Shown here in pieces: positions 47,999 through 56,284 of a DNA stretch of 64,000 bases. The DNA is taken from NCBI RefSeq assembly GCF_014636775.1, contig NZ_BMEQ01000002.1, forward strand, positions 124,001-188,000, written 5' to 3'. The translations under genes and the position numbers were made by a program. Source of the DNA: Kocuria dechangensis. GTDB taxonomy: Bacteria; Actinomycetota; Actinomycetes; Actinomycetales; Micrococcaceae. Position 1 is the stretch's first letter. Each line of letters starts with the position of its first letter. The notes under the pieces were generated by a model. The model worked only from the letters and a program-made list of their open reading frames with translations, searched no databases and was not told where the DNA came from.

Positions 47999-48997
47999 TC
48001 AGCCGCCGGGCCGTGCCACGACGGCGACGGCGAAGCCCGCCGCGTCCGGCCGCCCGGCCGTGCCCGGGCCGAAGGCGCGGTACTCCTCCAGCCCCAGCCC
48101 GAGTCCCTCGAGGAACCCGGCGACCCTCTGCCGGGCCGGGGGCGAGGTGTCGAGGCCGAAGCGCAGGGGCTCGCCGGTGAAGGCGGTGGCCGCGCGGGCG
48201 TAGCGCATGAACAGGGACGAGGACCCGACGACCTCGGCCGAGAAGAAGTCGAAGGCCACGGCGCTGCCCTCCGCGGTGCCGGCGATCCGGCGCAGCGTGG
48301 CCTCGACCGCCTCCCGGTCCAGGTACATGGTCACGGCCTCCCAGAGGAAGAAGCTGCGCCGGCCGGGGTCGAAGCCCGCCGCGAGCAGCCGCTCCCACCA
48401 GTCCTCGGCGAGGAAGTCGACGGGAACGTGGACGACGGCGTCGGGGGCCGCCCCGGACGCGCGGAGCAGGGCGAGCTTGAGGTCCTGGGTCCTCGGCCCG
48501 TCCAGCTCGAAGCACCGCACGGCGGCCCCCGGCGGGAGCCGGTCGGCGCGGGTGTCGAACCCCGCGCCGAGGACCACCAGCTGCTCCGTGCCGTCGAGGT
48601 GTCGGGCGAGGGCGGCGTCGTAGAAGGTGGTCCGCGCCGCGCTCTGGTGCCTCAGCGGGGGCACCCCCTCGTAGGGGTACCGGTAGACCGCCGGCACGTG
48701 CCCGGTGAGCCGGTGCGCCACCAGGGTGGGGGCCGTCAGGACGGCCAGGGCCGCCCGGGAGACGCCGGGCATCCGCAGGAGCAGCTGCGCGGCGAGGTCG
48801 TCCCGCCGCGTGCCCAGCCGGTGCTGCATGTAACGGGTGTACAGGGACGCCGAGGCGGTGGCCGAGGTCCCGCGGCGGCGCGAGGACCGGAGGAACCGGA
48901 CGACGAAGACGGGGTAGGCGAGGGCCGCGGCCGGGACCAGGCCCGCCTGGACGAGGCGGAAGGCCGCTCCGGCCGCTGCTGCCCGGGCCGTCGTCAT
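47999..48997 (-). CDS. Class I SAM-dependent methyltransferase, LCM-like
   Basis: 332 aa, related to leucine carboxyl methyltransferase-like proteins (PF04072 type) common in Actinobacteria. The SAM site is EQLVVLGAGFDTRADRL, then VRCFELDGPRTQDLK; WEAVTMYLDREAVEATL is also family-typical. The first 30 residues form a hydrophobic segment, possibly a membrane anchor. ATG 48997 follows GGAGGAGG. O-methylation of a carboxylate, possibly a polyketide or lipid, is the family role; the substrate is unknown. Confidence 0.85.
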   Translation of the reverse strand: MTTARAAAAGAAFRLVQAGLVPAAALAYPVFVVRFLRSSRRRGTSATASASLYTRYMQHRLGTRRDDLAAQLLLRMPGVSRAALAVLTAPTLVAHRLTGHVPAVYRYPYEGVPPLRHQSAARTTFYDAALARHLDGTEQLVVLGAGFDTRADRLPPGAAVRCFELDGPRTQDLKLALLRASGAAPDAVVHVPVDFLAEDWWERLLAAGFDPGRRSFFLWEAVTMYLDREAVEATLRRIAGTAEGSAVAFDFFSAEVVGSSSLFMRYARAATAFTGEPLRFGLDTSPPARQRVAGFLEGLGLGLEEYRAFGPGTAGRPDAAGFAVAVVARPGG

Positions 48998-49062
48998 GGC
49001 AGTCCTCCTCCGCCCCTCGGGTGCGCTCCACAACGCGATCCGGCGCGGAGGAATTCCACGCA

Positions 49063-49098
49063 GGGCCCTCCCGCAGGAGAGGTCCGGCAGGAGGGCCC
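49063..49098 (-). terminator. Hairpin after the 2H phosphoesterase gene
   Basis: GGGCCCTCC (49063-49071) with GGAGGGCCC (49090-49098), perfect 9-bp stem, 21 bp past the stop at 49119 in the minus direction. Confidence 0.5.
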
Positions 49099-49118
49099 GC
49101 CGGATGCCCGCAGGACGG

Positions 49119-49646
49119 TCAGGCCAGCCGCACCACCGTGCGGGTGTCGGAGTCCCAGCGGCGCAGGCCCACGGCGCGCAGCGGCTCCGGCGGGGGCTGG
49201 ATCACCTGCAGGGCCGCGGCGACCTGCAGGGCGCTCAGCCGGCGGGCGAGCGTGATGTGCGGGGTCCAGGAGCCGGGCAGGGAGGTGCGGATCTGGCCCG
49301 GCGCGGGTCCCGCCGCGGCGCAGACCCGGCGGTGCAGCTCCAGCAGCTCGGGCGTCAGGATCACCTGGCGGACCAGCACGTAGGTGCCGCGGCGCGGGCC
49401 GAACAGCAGCACCCCGGCGCTGACCAGGGGCAGGTCGACGAACCCGGCGGCCCCGGCCACGCGGTCGTCGATCCCCGGCACGGTCGCGGGGTCCAGGGCG
49501 GGGGCGGCCACCAGGGTGATGTGGGGCGCGTTGGAGGGGGAGCGGTGCCGGCCCGAGCTCGGCAGCCCGGCCTCGACCAGCCGGTCCCAGTCGGCGCGCA
49601 CGCTGGCGTCCGCGTCGTCGTCGAGCAGCAGCTCGAGGCTGTGCAC
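49119..49646 (-). CDS. 2'-5' RNA ligase family / 2H phosphoesterase
   Basis: 175-aa 2H-superfamily protein with two catalytic HxT/S motifs: APHITLVAAP near residue 42 and TPHITLARR near 130. Members hydrolyse 2',3'-cyclic phosphates or join RNA ends with 2'-5' links. MHSLELLLDDDADASVRADW at the start and GPRRGTYVLVRQVIL are family-like. It lies opposite the betaine-type ABC operon and shares its upstream gap. Cellular role unknown. Confidence 0.88.
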   Translation of the reverse strand: MHSLELLLDDDADASVRADWDRLVEAGLPSSGRHRSPSNAPHITLVAAPALDPATVPGIDDRVAGAAGFVDLPLVSAGVLLFGPRRGTYVLVRQVILTPELLELHRRVCAAAGPAPGQIRTSLPGSWTPHITLARRLSALQVAAALQVIQPPPEPLRAVGLRRWDSDTRTVVRLA

Positions 49647-49730
49647 GGCCCACCTCCTCCCCGAGATCCCTGCGGGCTCCTGCTGGGATTGTACGGACAG
49701 GAGGCTGACGGTCCCCGCCGACCCCCTGCC

Positions 49731-49736
49731 TATACT
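49731..49736 (+). promoter_or_regulatory. -10 element of the quaternary-amine ABC operon
   Basis: TATACT lies 26 bp before the first ATG of the four-gene ABC operon. No clear -35 is seen at 16-18 bp upstream. The first gene also has GGGAGGACC as ribosome binding site. Confidence 0.45.
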
Positions 49737-49762
49737 GGCCGCACGGCTACGGGAGGACCTCC

Positions 49763-50878
49763 ATGACCGACATCGCCATCCGATTCGAGGGCGCCGGCAA
49801 GACGTACCCCGACGGGACGACCGCCGTCGAGGCCCTCGACCTGGAGATCCCGCGCGGGTCCCTCACGGTGTTCGTGGGGCCCTCCGGGTGCGGCAAGACC
49901 ACCTCCCTGCGCATGATCAACCGGATGGTCGAGCCGACCTCCGGCACCGTCACCGTCGAGGGCCGCGACGTCACCTCCGTCCCGGCCCACGAGCTGCGCC
50001 GCTCCATGGGCTACGTCATGCAGCAGTCCGGGCTGCTCCCGCACCGCACCGTCGTCGACAACATCGCCACCGTCCCCCGGCTCAACGGCGTCCCGCGGCG
50101 GCAGGCGCGCGAGCGGGCGCGGGAGCTGCTGGCCACGGTGGGCCTGGACGCGTCGCTGGCCGGGCGCTACCCCGCGCAGCTCTCCGGCGGCCAGCAGCAG
50201 CGCGTGGGCGTGGCCCGGGCGCTCGCGGCCGATCCGCCGGTGCTGCTCATGGACGAGCCCTTCTCCGCCGTGGACCCCGTGGTGCGCCAGGACCTCCAGC
50301 GGGAGCTGCTGGACCTCCAGCAGCGCCTGCACCGCACGATCGTCTTCGTCACCCACGACATCGACGAGGCGGTCCTGCTCGGCAACCGCGTCGCCGTCTT
50401 CGCCGAGGGCGGCCGGCTCGCCCAGTACGCGACCCCCGAGGAGCTGCTCCGCGCGCCCGCCGACGACTTCGTGGCCGACTTCGTGGGCCGCGACCGCGGC
50501 TTCCGCTCCCTGACCTTCGTCCCCGCCCACGACCTCCCGCTGCACCCGGTCGCCGTCGTGCGCCCGGACGGCGCCGAGGGGGTCGTGGGCCCCGGGAGCG
50601 TCCCGGCCGGGGGCTGGGTCCTGCAGGTCGACGACGACGGCGCCCCGCGCGGCTGGCTGCGGCCCGGCGCCGGCGGCGCGCCCCTGGTGGGCGGCACCCT
50701 GCACCGGCCCGGCGGGTCCCTGCGCAGCGCCCTGGACGCGGCGCTCTCCTCGCCCTCGGGCCTGGCCGTCGCCGTCGACGACGCCGGCCGCGCCGTCGGC
50801 GTGCTGCGCGCGACGGAGATCGTCGCGGCGGTCGAGCGGGAGCGCCAGGCGCAGCCCTCGGGAACGGCGGCACCGTGA
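49763..50878 (+). CDS. Glycine betaine/choline-type ABC transporter ATP-binding protein
   Basis: 371-aa ATPase of the OpuCA/ProV type. Walker A is GPSGCGKTT at residues 39-47, with signature LSGGQQQRVGVARALA, Walker B LLMDEPFSAVDPVV and H-loop VTHDIDEA. After the ATPase, residues about 255-371 form a degenerate CBS-like regulatory region. The gene overlaps its permease by four bases (GTGA). It is first of four genes (ATPase, permease, permease, binding protein), the OpuC-like order, for uptake of betaine, choline, carnitine or ectoine under osmotic stress. Confidence 0.92.
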   Translation: MTDIAIRFEGAGKTYPDGTTAVEALDLEIPRGSLTVFVGPSGCGKTTSLRMINRMVEPTSGTVTVEGRDVTSVPAHELRRSMGYVMQQSGLLPHRTVVDNIATVPRLNGVPRRQARERARELLATVGLDASLAGRYPAQLSGGQQQRVGVARALAADPPVLLMDEPFSAVDPVVRQDLQRELLDLQQRLHRTIVFVTHDIDEAVLLGNRVAVFAEGGRLAQYATPEELLRAPADDFVADFVGRDRGFRSLTFVPAHDLPLHPVAVVRPDGAEGVVGPGSVPAGGWVLQVDDDGAPRGWLRPGAGGAPLVGGTLHRPGGSLRSALDAALSSPSGLAVAVDDAGRAVGVLRATEIVAAVERERQAQPSGTAAP

Positions 50879-51561
50879 CCTGGACGGCCGCCAACTGGCC
50901 CCACGTCCTGGAGCTCACCGGCGCGCACCTGGTCCAGTCCGTCCTCCCGGTGCTGCTCGGGGCGCTGGTCGCGATCCCGCTGGCCCGCCTCGCGGTGCGC
51001 AGCCGGGTGCTGCGGCCGGTGCTCGTCACGGGCTCCTCGCTGCTCTACACGATCCCGTCCCTGACCCTCTTCGTGGTCCTGCCCCTGCTGCTCGGCACGC
51101 AGATCACATCGGTGGCCAACGTGGTCGTGGCCCTGACCCTCTACGTGGTGGCGATCCTCCTGCGCTCCTCCGTGGACGCGTTCGAGGCCGTCGACCGGGG
51201 TGTCCTGCAGGCCTCCACGGCGATGGGCTACCGGCCGCTGCGGCGCTTCCTGACGGTCGAGCTCTCGCTCGCCGTCCCCGTGCTCGTGGCGGGCCTGCGC
51301 GTGGCGTCGGTCAGCAACATCTCGATGGTGAGCGTGGGCGCCGTGATCGGCGTCCAGTCCCTCGGCACCCTCTTCACCGACGGCCTGCGCCGCTCCATCG
51401 TCGAGGAGATCGTCGTCGGCATCGCCCTCACCGTGGTCCTGGCCCTGCTCCTGGACCTCCTGCTGCAGGGGCTGGGCCACGTGCTGACTCCGTGGCAGCG
51501 GGCCGGCTCCCGGTCGGTGACGACCCGCCTCCTCGCCCTGGGCCGGGGGGCCGCGGCATGA
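50875..51561 (+). CDS. Betaine/choline-type ABC transporter permease 1
   Basis: 228-aa OpuCB/ProW-type permease with five to six membrane helices. The EAA-type loop is RGVLQASTAMGYRPLRRFLTVEL, and SSLLYTIPSLTLFVVLPLLLG is typical of the family. It overlaps the ATPase gene upstream (GTGA) and the second permease downstream (ATGA), so all three are translationally coupled. It pairs with the second permease as a heterodimer. Confidence 0.92.
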   Translation: MTWTAANWPHVLELTGAHLVQSVLPVLLGALVAIPLARLAVRSRVLRPVLVTGSSLLYTIPSLTLFVVLPLLLGTQITSVANVVVALTLYVVAILLRSSVDAFEAVDRGVLQASTAMGYRPLRRFLTVELSLAVPVLVAGLRVASVSNISMVSVGAVIGVQSLGTLFTDGLRRSIVEEIVVGIALTVVLALLLDLLLQGLGHVLTPWQRAGSRSVTTRLLALGRGAAA

Positions 51562-52226
51562 GCCTCCTGGCCTCCGCCCTCGCCTGGCTGGCCGACCCGG
51601 ACAGCTGGTCCGGGTCCGGCGGCATCCCCACCCGGCTGCTCGAGCACCTGGCCTACAGCGGCCTGACCCTGCTGCTCGCCCTGGCCGTCGCGGTCCCGCT
51701 GGGCCTCTGGGTCGGCCACACCGGGCGCGGCAGCGGCGTCGTCGTCGCCCTGGCCGGGGCCCTGCGCGCCCTGCCGACCCTCGGCCTGCTCACCCTCTTC
51801 ACCCTGCTGCTGGGGCTGGGCCTCATGCCCCCGGTCGTCGCCCTCGTCCTGCTGGCGGTGCCCCCGATCCTGTCGGGGGCGTACGCGGGGATCGCCAACG
51901 TGTCCCCGGCGCTGAAGGACGCGGGCACCGCCCTGGGGATGACCGGCGGGCAGGTGCTCGCCCGGGTGGAGCTGCCCACCGCCCTGCCCGTGATCCTCGG
52001 CGGGATCCGCAGCGCCGCCCTGCAGGTCGTGGCGACCGTGACCGTGGTCGCCTACATCAACCTGGGCGGCCTCGGCCGCTACCTCATCGACGGGCTGGCC
52101 GTGCGCGACTACTCCCGGATGCTCGGCTCCGTGGTGCTGGTGGCGCTGCTCGCCCTCGCCGTGGACGCCGTCCTGGCCCTCGTCCAGCGGCTGGCCACGT
52201 CCCCGGGCCTGCGCCTCGCCCCCTGA
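51558..52226 (+). CDS. Betaine/choline-type ABC transporter permease 2
   Basis: 222-aa OpuCD/ProW-type permease. Seen are GLTLLLALAVAVPLGLWVGH, ALRALPTLGLLTLFTL and the EAA loop PALKDAGTALGMTGGQVLARVELP. The start at ATG 51558 overlaps the first permease; an earlier in-frame codon lies inside it. It forms the transmembrane channel with permease 1. A 62-bp gap precedes the binding protein. Confidence 0.92.
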   Translation: MSLLASALAWLADPDSWSGSGGIPTRLLEHLAYSGLTLLLALAVAVPLGLWVGHTGRGSGVVVALAGALRALPTLGLLTLFTLLLGLGLMPPVVALVLLAVPPILSGAYAGIANVSPALKDAGTALGMTGGQVLARVELPTALPVILGGIRSAALQVVATVTVVAYINLGGLGRYLIDGLAVRDYSRMLGSVVLVALLALAVDAVLALVQRLATSPGLRLAP

Positions 52227-52288
52227 CCGCCCGACCCCCGCTGCCCACGGCAGCGCCCGATCGAGTCCCGACCGACAGGAGAACGACC

Positions 52289-53251
52289 ATGACCACCGCT
52301 CCCGCCCCCGCCCCCGCTCCCGCCCCCGGCCGCCGCCGCAGGTTCGCCGTGCCCGCCGCCGGCGCCGCCCTCCTCCTCGGGCTCACGGCCTGCGGCTCCG
52401 GGGAGGACCCGCTCGCCGGGGACGGCGGGTCCGCGACGGACGCCGCGGGGACCGTGACCGTGGGCTCCGCGGACTTCCCGGAGAGCCAGGTCGTGGCCGA
52501 GCTCTACGCCGGCGCGCTCGAGGCCGCCGGGATCGGGACGGAGACGAGCCCCGGCATCGGGGCCCGCGAGGCGTACGTGGGAGCGGTGCAGGACGGGTCC
52601 GTGGACGTGGTCCCGGACTACTCCGGGAACCTGCTGCTCTTCGCGGACCCCGAGGCCACCGCGAGCTCCGCCGAGGAGATCATGGCGGCCCTGCCGGAGG
52701 CGCTGCCCGAGGGCCTCACGGTGCTCGCGCCCGCCGAGGCGCAGAACAAGGACGCCATGGTCGTCACCCGGGAGACCGCCGACCGCTACGGGCTCACCAG
52801 CATCGCCGACCTCGCCGAAGTCTGCGACCAGCTGGTGATCGCCGGGCCCCCGGAGTTCGCCGAGCGCGCGTACGGCCTGCCCGGCCTCGAGGAGAAGTAC
52901 GGCTGCGTGCCGCAGTCCTTCGAGCCGATCAACGACGGCGGCGGCCCCCTGACCGTCCAGGCCCTCCTCGACGGGGACGTCCAGGTGGCGGACATCTTCA
53001 CGACGACGCCGGCCATCGCGGACAACGACCTCGTGGTGCTGGAGGACCCGGAGAACAACTTCATCGCCCAGCAGGTGCTCCCGCTGGCGGCCGAGGACCG
53101 GCTGCCGCAGGAGGCCGTGGAGGCCCTGGACGAGCTCTCCGGGAAGCTCACCACCGAGGACCTCGTCGACCTCAACCGCAAGGTCGGCGGGGACGACCCG
53201 ATGAGCCCGGCCGACGCCGCGCAGGAGTGGCTCTCGGCCAACGGGTACTGA
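52289..53251 (+). CDS. Betaine/choline-type ABC transporter substrate-binding lipoprotein
   Basis: 320-aa OpuAC/OpuCC-type binding protein. It starts with a Pro/Ala-rich, twin-Arg-like basic region, a hydrophobic helix and lipobox LTAC with Cys35, so it is anchored to the membrane exterior. Domain: VTVGSADFPESQVVAELYAGA, then VVPDYSGNLLLF, and a second lobe with QVADIFTTTPAIADNDL. The aromatic residues of the family cage may be partly replaced, so the ligand (betaine, choline or another quaternary amine) is not fixed by sequence. It ends the operon; no hairpin follows. Confidence 0.9.
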   Translation: MTTAPAPAPAPAPGRRRRFAVPAAGAALLLGLTACGSGEDPLAGDGGSATDAAGTVTVGSADFPESQVVAELYAGALEAAGIGTETSPGIGAREAYVGAVQDGSVDVVPDYSGNLLLFADPEATASSAEEIMAALPEALPEGLTVLAPAEAQNKDAMVVTRETADRYGLTSIADLAEVCDQLVIAGPPEFAERAYGLPGLEEKYGCVPQSFEPINDGGGPLTVQALLDGDVQVADIFTTTPAIADNDLVVLEDPENNFIAQQVLPLAAEDRLPQEAVEALDELSGKLTTEDLVDLNRKVGGDDPMSPADAAQEWLSANGY

Positions 53252-53581
53252 GCGGGCCCGCTGCACAGGCTTGTCCACACGTCGCCCCCGGGTCCCGCCC
53301 GGGGGCGACCCGCTTCCGGCCTGGGGTGATGCCGGTCCGGGGAGGGCTGTCCCGCACTGTCCCCACCCTCCGTCCACACCTGTGGAAAACTCTGTGCACA
53401 GCCGTGTGGAGGAACCGCCGGGGTCATCCGCTGAAATGCTCCCGGCGCATCAGTATGCTGAGATGCGGGCCGCCCCCACGTCCGCGGACGTGTGCGCGCC
53501 CGTCATCGATGAGGGCTCGTCGTCAAGGAGGATCTCGAGCTCGGACACCGCCCCGCAGGGGTGGACGACCGAGGGAGCAGC
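53252..53581. other. DnaA-box-containing gap upstream of amylosucrase
   Basis: This 330-bp gap holds an exact TTGTCCACA (53271-53279) and a second group at 53365-53410 with TGTGGAAAA (53381-53389), CGTCCACAC and TGTGCACAG cores. The rest is GC-rich with no recognisable gene. It contains the promoter for the amylosucrase operon, which I could not define. Confidence 0.55.
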
Positions 53582-55537
53582 GTGCAGCACACCAGCCAGT
53601 CCGGGATCCCAGGACTCTCGCCCGAGAACCAGGCCCGCGTGATCACGGCGTGCGTGCGCCAGCAGCTCGCCCCGCACGTGCCGGAGGAGCTGCCCGAGGC
53701 CGACCGGCAGGCGTTCGCCGCCCGGTTCGACGCCCACTTCCCCCGGCTGACCCTGCTCTTCGCCCAGATCTACGGCCACCGCGAGGACTTCATGGAGGAG
53801 CTCACCGAGCTCGCCCTCCAGCTGCTCCGGTCCTGGGCCGAGCGCCCCGCCGACCTCAAGCAGCACGACGCCCGCCGCGAGCAGGACCCCGCGTGGTTCA
53901 CCGGCCGCCAGATGCTCGGCGGGGTCTGCTACGTGGACCGCTACGCCGGGAACCTGCGGGGGATCCGGGAGCAGATCCCCTACTTCCAGGAGCTGGGCCT
54001 GACCTACCTCCACCTCATGCCCCTCTTCGAGGCCCCGGAGGGCAACTCGGACGGCGGCTACGCGGTCTCCTCCTACCGCCGGGTCGACCCGCGGCTGGGG
54101 ACCATGGAGGAGCTCTCGGACCTGAGCCGGGAGCTGCGCCGGCACGGGATCAGCCTGGTCCTCGACTTCGTCTTCAACCACACCTCGAACGAGCACGACT
54201 GGGCCCGCCGGGCCGCCGCGGGGGAGAAGGAGTACGAGGACTACTACTGGATCTTCCCGGACCGCACCGTCCCGGAGCAGTTCGAGCGCACCACCCGGGA
54301 GATCTTCCCCGACGACCACCCGGGCTCCTTCACCCGGGTGCGCGCGGCCGAGGACGACCCGCGGTGGGTGTGGAGCACCTTCTACTCCTTCCAGTGGGAC
54401 CTGAACTACACCAATCCCGCGGTCTTCCGGGCCATGGCCGCCGAGATGCTGTTCCTCGCGGCCCAGGGCGTCGAGGTGCTGCGGATGGACGCGGTCGCGT
54501 TCATCTGGAAGCAGCTGGGGACCGCGTGCGAGTCCCTCCCCGAGGCCCACGTCCTGCTGCGGGCGTTCAACGCGGTGTGCCGGATCGCGGCCCCGTCGGT
54601 GCTGTTCAAGTCCGAGGCGATCGTGCACCCGGACGAGGTGGCCCGCTACATCGAGCCCGGCCAGTGCCAGCTGTCCTACAACCCGCTGCAGATGGCCCTC
54701 ACCTGGGAGGCGATGGCCACCCGCGAGCCGAAGCTGCTGGCGCAGGCGCTCGCGGAGCGGCACGCGCTCCCGCCCGGCACCGCGTGGGTGGACTACGTGC
54801 GCGGCCACGACGACATCGGGTGGACGTTCTCCGACGAGGACGCCGCCCGCCTCGGGGTGAACGGCCACGACCACCGGCGCTTCCTCAACGCCTTCTACAC
54901 CGGCCGCGTCCCGGGCAGCTTCGCGGACGGCGTCCCGTTCCAGGAGAACCCGCGCACGGGCGACTGCCGCGTCTGCGGGACCACCGCCTCCCTGCTCGGC
55001 CTGGCCGCGGAGCCGGGGCCCGCGGTGGACCGGATCCTGCTGGCCCACTCCGTCGCCATGAGCACCGGCGGGATGCCGCTGCTCTACCTGGGCGACGAGG
55101 TCGGCCAGCTCAACGACCCCGCGTGGGACCAGGACCCCGACCACGCCGGGGACGCCCGGTGGGTGCACCGCCCGCCCCGCCCGGAGCAGGACTACGAGCG
55201 CCGCCACGACCTCTTCTCGGTCCAGGGCCGGATCTTCGGCGGCATCCGCCGGATGGTCGAGGTGCGCCGGAACGCCCCGGAGTTCGACGGCAACGCCCTG
55301 ATCCCGTTCGACGCCCGCAACCCCCACGTGCTGGGCTACCAGCGCCCGGGCGCCAACACGGTGGTGCTGTGCCTGGCCAACTTCTCCGACTGGTCCCAGT
55401 TCGTCACCGGGGAGACCCTCTCCGGCTTCCTGCCCCAGGCCACCGAGCTGCACGGCCACACCGAGATCGACCTGCGCCACGGCGTCCTGCTGGACGCCCA
55501 CGGATTCCTCTGGATCCGCGCCCTCCCGGTCCGCTGA
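53582..55537 (+). CDS. Amylosucrase (GH13_4)
   Basis: 651-aa glycoside hydrolase 13 enzyme that builds an alpha-1,4-glucan from sucrose and releases fructose. GH13 conserved regions: DFVFNHTSNEHDW, RMDAVAFIW (nucleophile Asp), FKSEAIVHP (acid/base Glu) and RGHDDIGWTF. The C-terminal segment NPRTGDCRVCGTTASLLGLA is close to that of known amylosucrases. An N-terminal helical domain (about 1-90) is also typical. I start it at GTG 53582 after GAGGGAG; GTG 53561 lacks spacing. There is no signal peptide, so it is cytoplasmic. It shares a transcription unit with two SMR genes and an MFS gene. Confidence 0.88.
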   Translation: MQHTSQSGIPGLSPENQARVITACVRQQLAPHVPEELPEADRQAFAARFDAHFPRLTLLFAQIYGHREDFMEELTELALQLLRSWAERPADLKQHDARREQDPAWFTGRQMLGGVCYVDRYAGNLRGIREQIPYFQELGLTYLHLMPLFEAPEGNSDGGYAVSSYRRVDPRLGTMEELSDLSRELRRHGISLVLDFVFNHTSNEHDWARRAAAGEKEYEDYYWIFPDRTVPEQFERTTREIFPDDHPGSFTRVRAAEDDPRWVWSTFYSFQWDLNYTNPAVFRAMAAEMLFLAAQGVEVLRMDAVAFIWKQLGTACESLPEAHVLLRAFNAVCRIAAPSVLFKSEAIVHPDEVARYIEPGQCQLSYNPLQMALTWEAMATREPKLLAQALAERHALPPGTAWVDYVRGHDDIGWTFSDEDAARLGVNGHDHRRFLNAFYTGRVPGSFADGVPFQENPRTGDCRVCGTTASLLGLAAEPGPAVDRILLAHSVAMSTGGMPLLYLGDEVGQLNDPAWDQDPDHAGDARWVHRPPRPEQDYERRHDLFSVQGRIFGGIRRMVEVRRNAPEFDGNALIPFDARNPHVLGYQRPGANTVVLCLANFSDWSQFVTGETLSGFLPQATELHGHTEIDLRHGVLLDAHGFLWIRALPVR

Positions 55538-55539
55538 CC

Positions 55540-55857
55540 ATGGGCGCGTGGACGGTGCTGGTGCTCTCCGGCGTTCTGGAGGCGGTGTGGGCGTCCGCCC
55601 TCGCCGCCTCGGACGGCTTCCGCCGGCCCCTGCCCGTCCTGGTGTTCGCGCTCTCGGCGGCCGTCAGCATGGCCGGGCTGGCCCACGCCATGACCGTCCT
55701 GCCCGTGGGAACGGCGTACGCGGTGTGGGTGGGCATCGGCGGGGCGCTGACCGCGGCCTGGTCCATGCTGACCGGCCGCGAGTCCGCCGCCCCGTTCAAG
55801 GTGCTCATGGTGCTCGGCATCATCGGCTGCGTGATCGGCCTCCGGCTTGTCGGCTGA
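55540..55857 (+). CDS. SMR family efflux protein, subunit 1
   Basis: 105-aa four-helix small multidrug resistance protein (EmrE/SugE/paired SMR). It has the membrane-embedded Glu (SGVLEAVWASAL) and GTAYAVWVGIGGALTAAW. The ATG lies 2 bp after the amylosucrase stop, and its end overlaps the second SMR gene by 11 bp, so the pair is translationally coupled and probably forms a heterodimer. SugE/Gdx-type members export guanidinium or quaternary amines. Confidence 0.88.
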   Translation: MGAWTVLVLSGVLEAVWASALAASDGFRRPLPVLVFALSAAVSMAGLAHAMTVLPVGTAYAVWVGIGGALTAAWSMLTGRESAAPFKVLMVLGIIGCVIGLRLVG

Positions 55858-56284
55858 CCGCCCCCCGCGCTCCCGCGCCTGGGCGCTGCTGCTGGTGAGC
55901 GGCGTCCTCGAGGCGGTGTGGGCGACCGCCCTGGGCGCCTCGGAGGGCTTCGGCCGCCCGGGGCCCACCGTCCTCTTCGGGGCGGCCCTCGCCCTCAGCA
56001 TGCTCACCCTGGCACGCGCCGCCCGCACGATCCCCATGGGCACCGCCTACGCCGTGTGGACGGGGGTCGGGGCGGTGCTGACCGTCGGCTGGGCTGCGGC
56101 CACCGGGGAGCAGGGGCTGTCCGTGCCGCAGGCCGTGTTCCTGGCCGGGATCGTGGCGTGCGTCGCGGGCCTGCGGCTCGCCGAGCGCCCGCTGCCGGAG
56201 GAGGGGGCCTCCGCCCCGCCGGCGGGCCCGGCGGACGGCCTCGCGGCGCCGGGGCGGACCGCCGGGCCCGGAGCGGGCCGGTGA
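55847..56284 (+). CDS. SMR family efflux protein, subunit 2
   Basis: 145 aa, starts at a TTG inside the preceding gene. The SMR core (about residues 12-110) has SGVLEAVWATALGASEGF and GTAYAVWTGVGAVLTVGW, closely matching subunit 1 and suggesting a tandem duplication. A Pro/Ala/Gly-rich cytoplasmic tail of about 35 residues follows, which is unusual for the family. The GTG of the next gene overlaps its end. The core resembles Gdx-type exporters. Confidence 0.82.
   Translation: MSADRPPRSRAWALLLVSGVLEAVWATALGASEGFGRPGPTVLFGAALALSMLTLARAARTIPMGTAYAVWTGVGAVLTVGWAAATGEQGLSVPQAVFLAGIVACVAGLRLAERPLPEEGASAPPAGPADGLAAPGRTAGPGAGR

Noticed and set aside
44832-49031. About 1,400-codon open frame on the minus strand across marR, doxX and the ABC gene
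   Set aside because: It is opposite clear genes on the plus strand and has the composition of a complementary-frame artefact; the real minus-strand gene there is the methyltransferase at 47999-48997.
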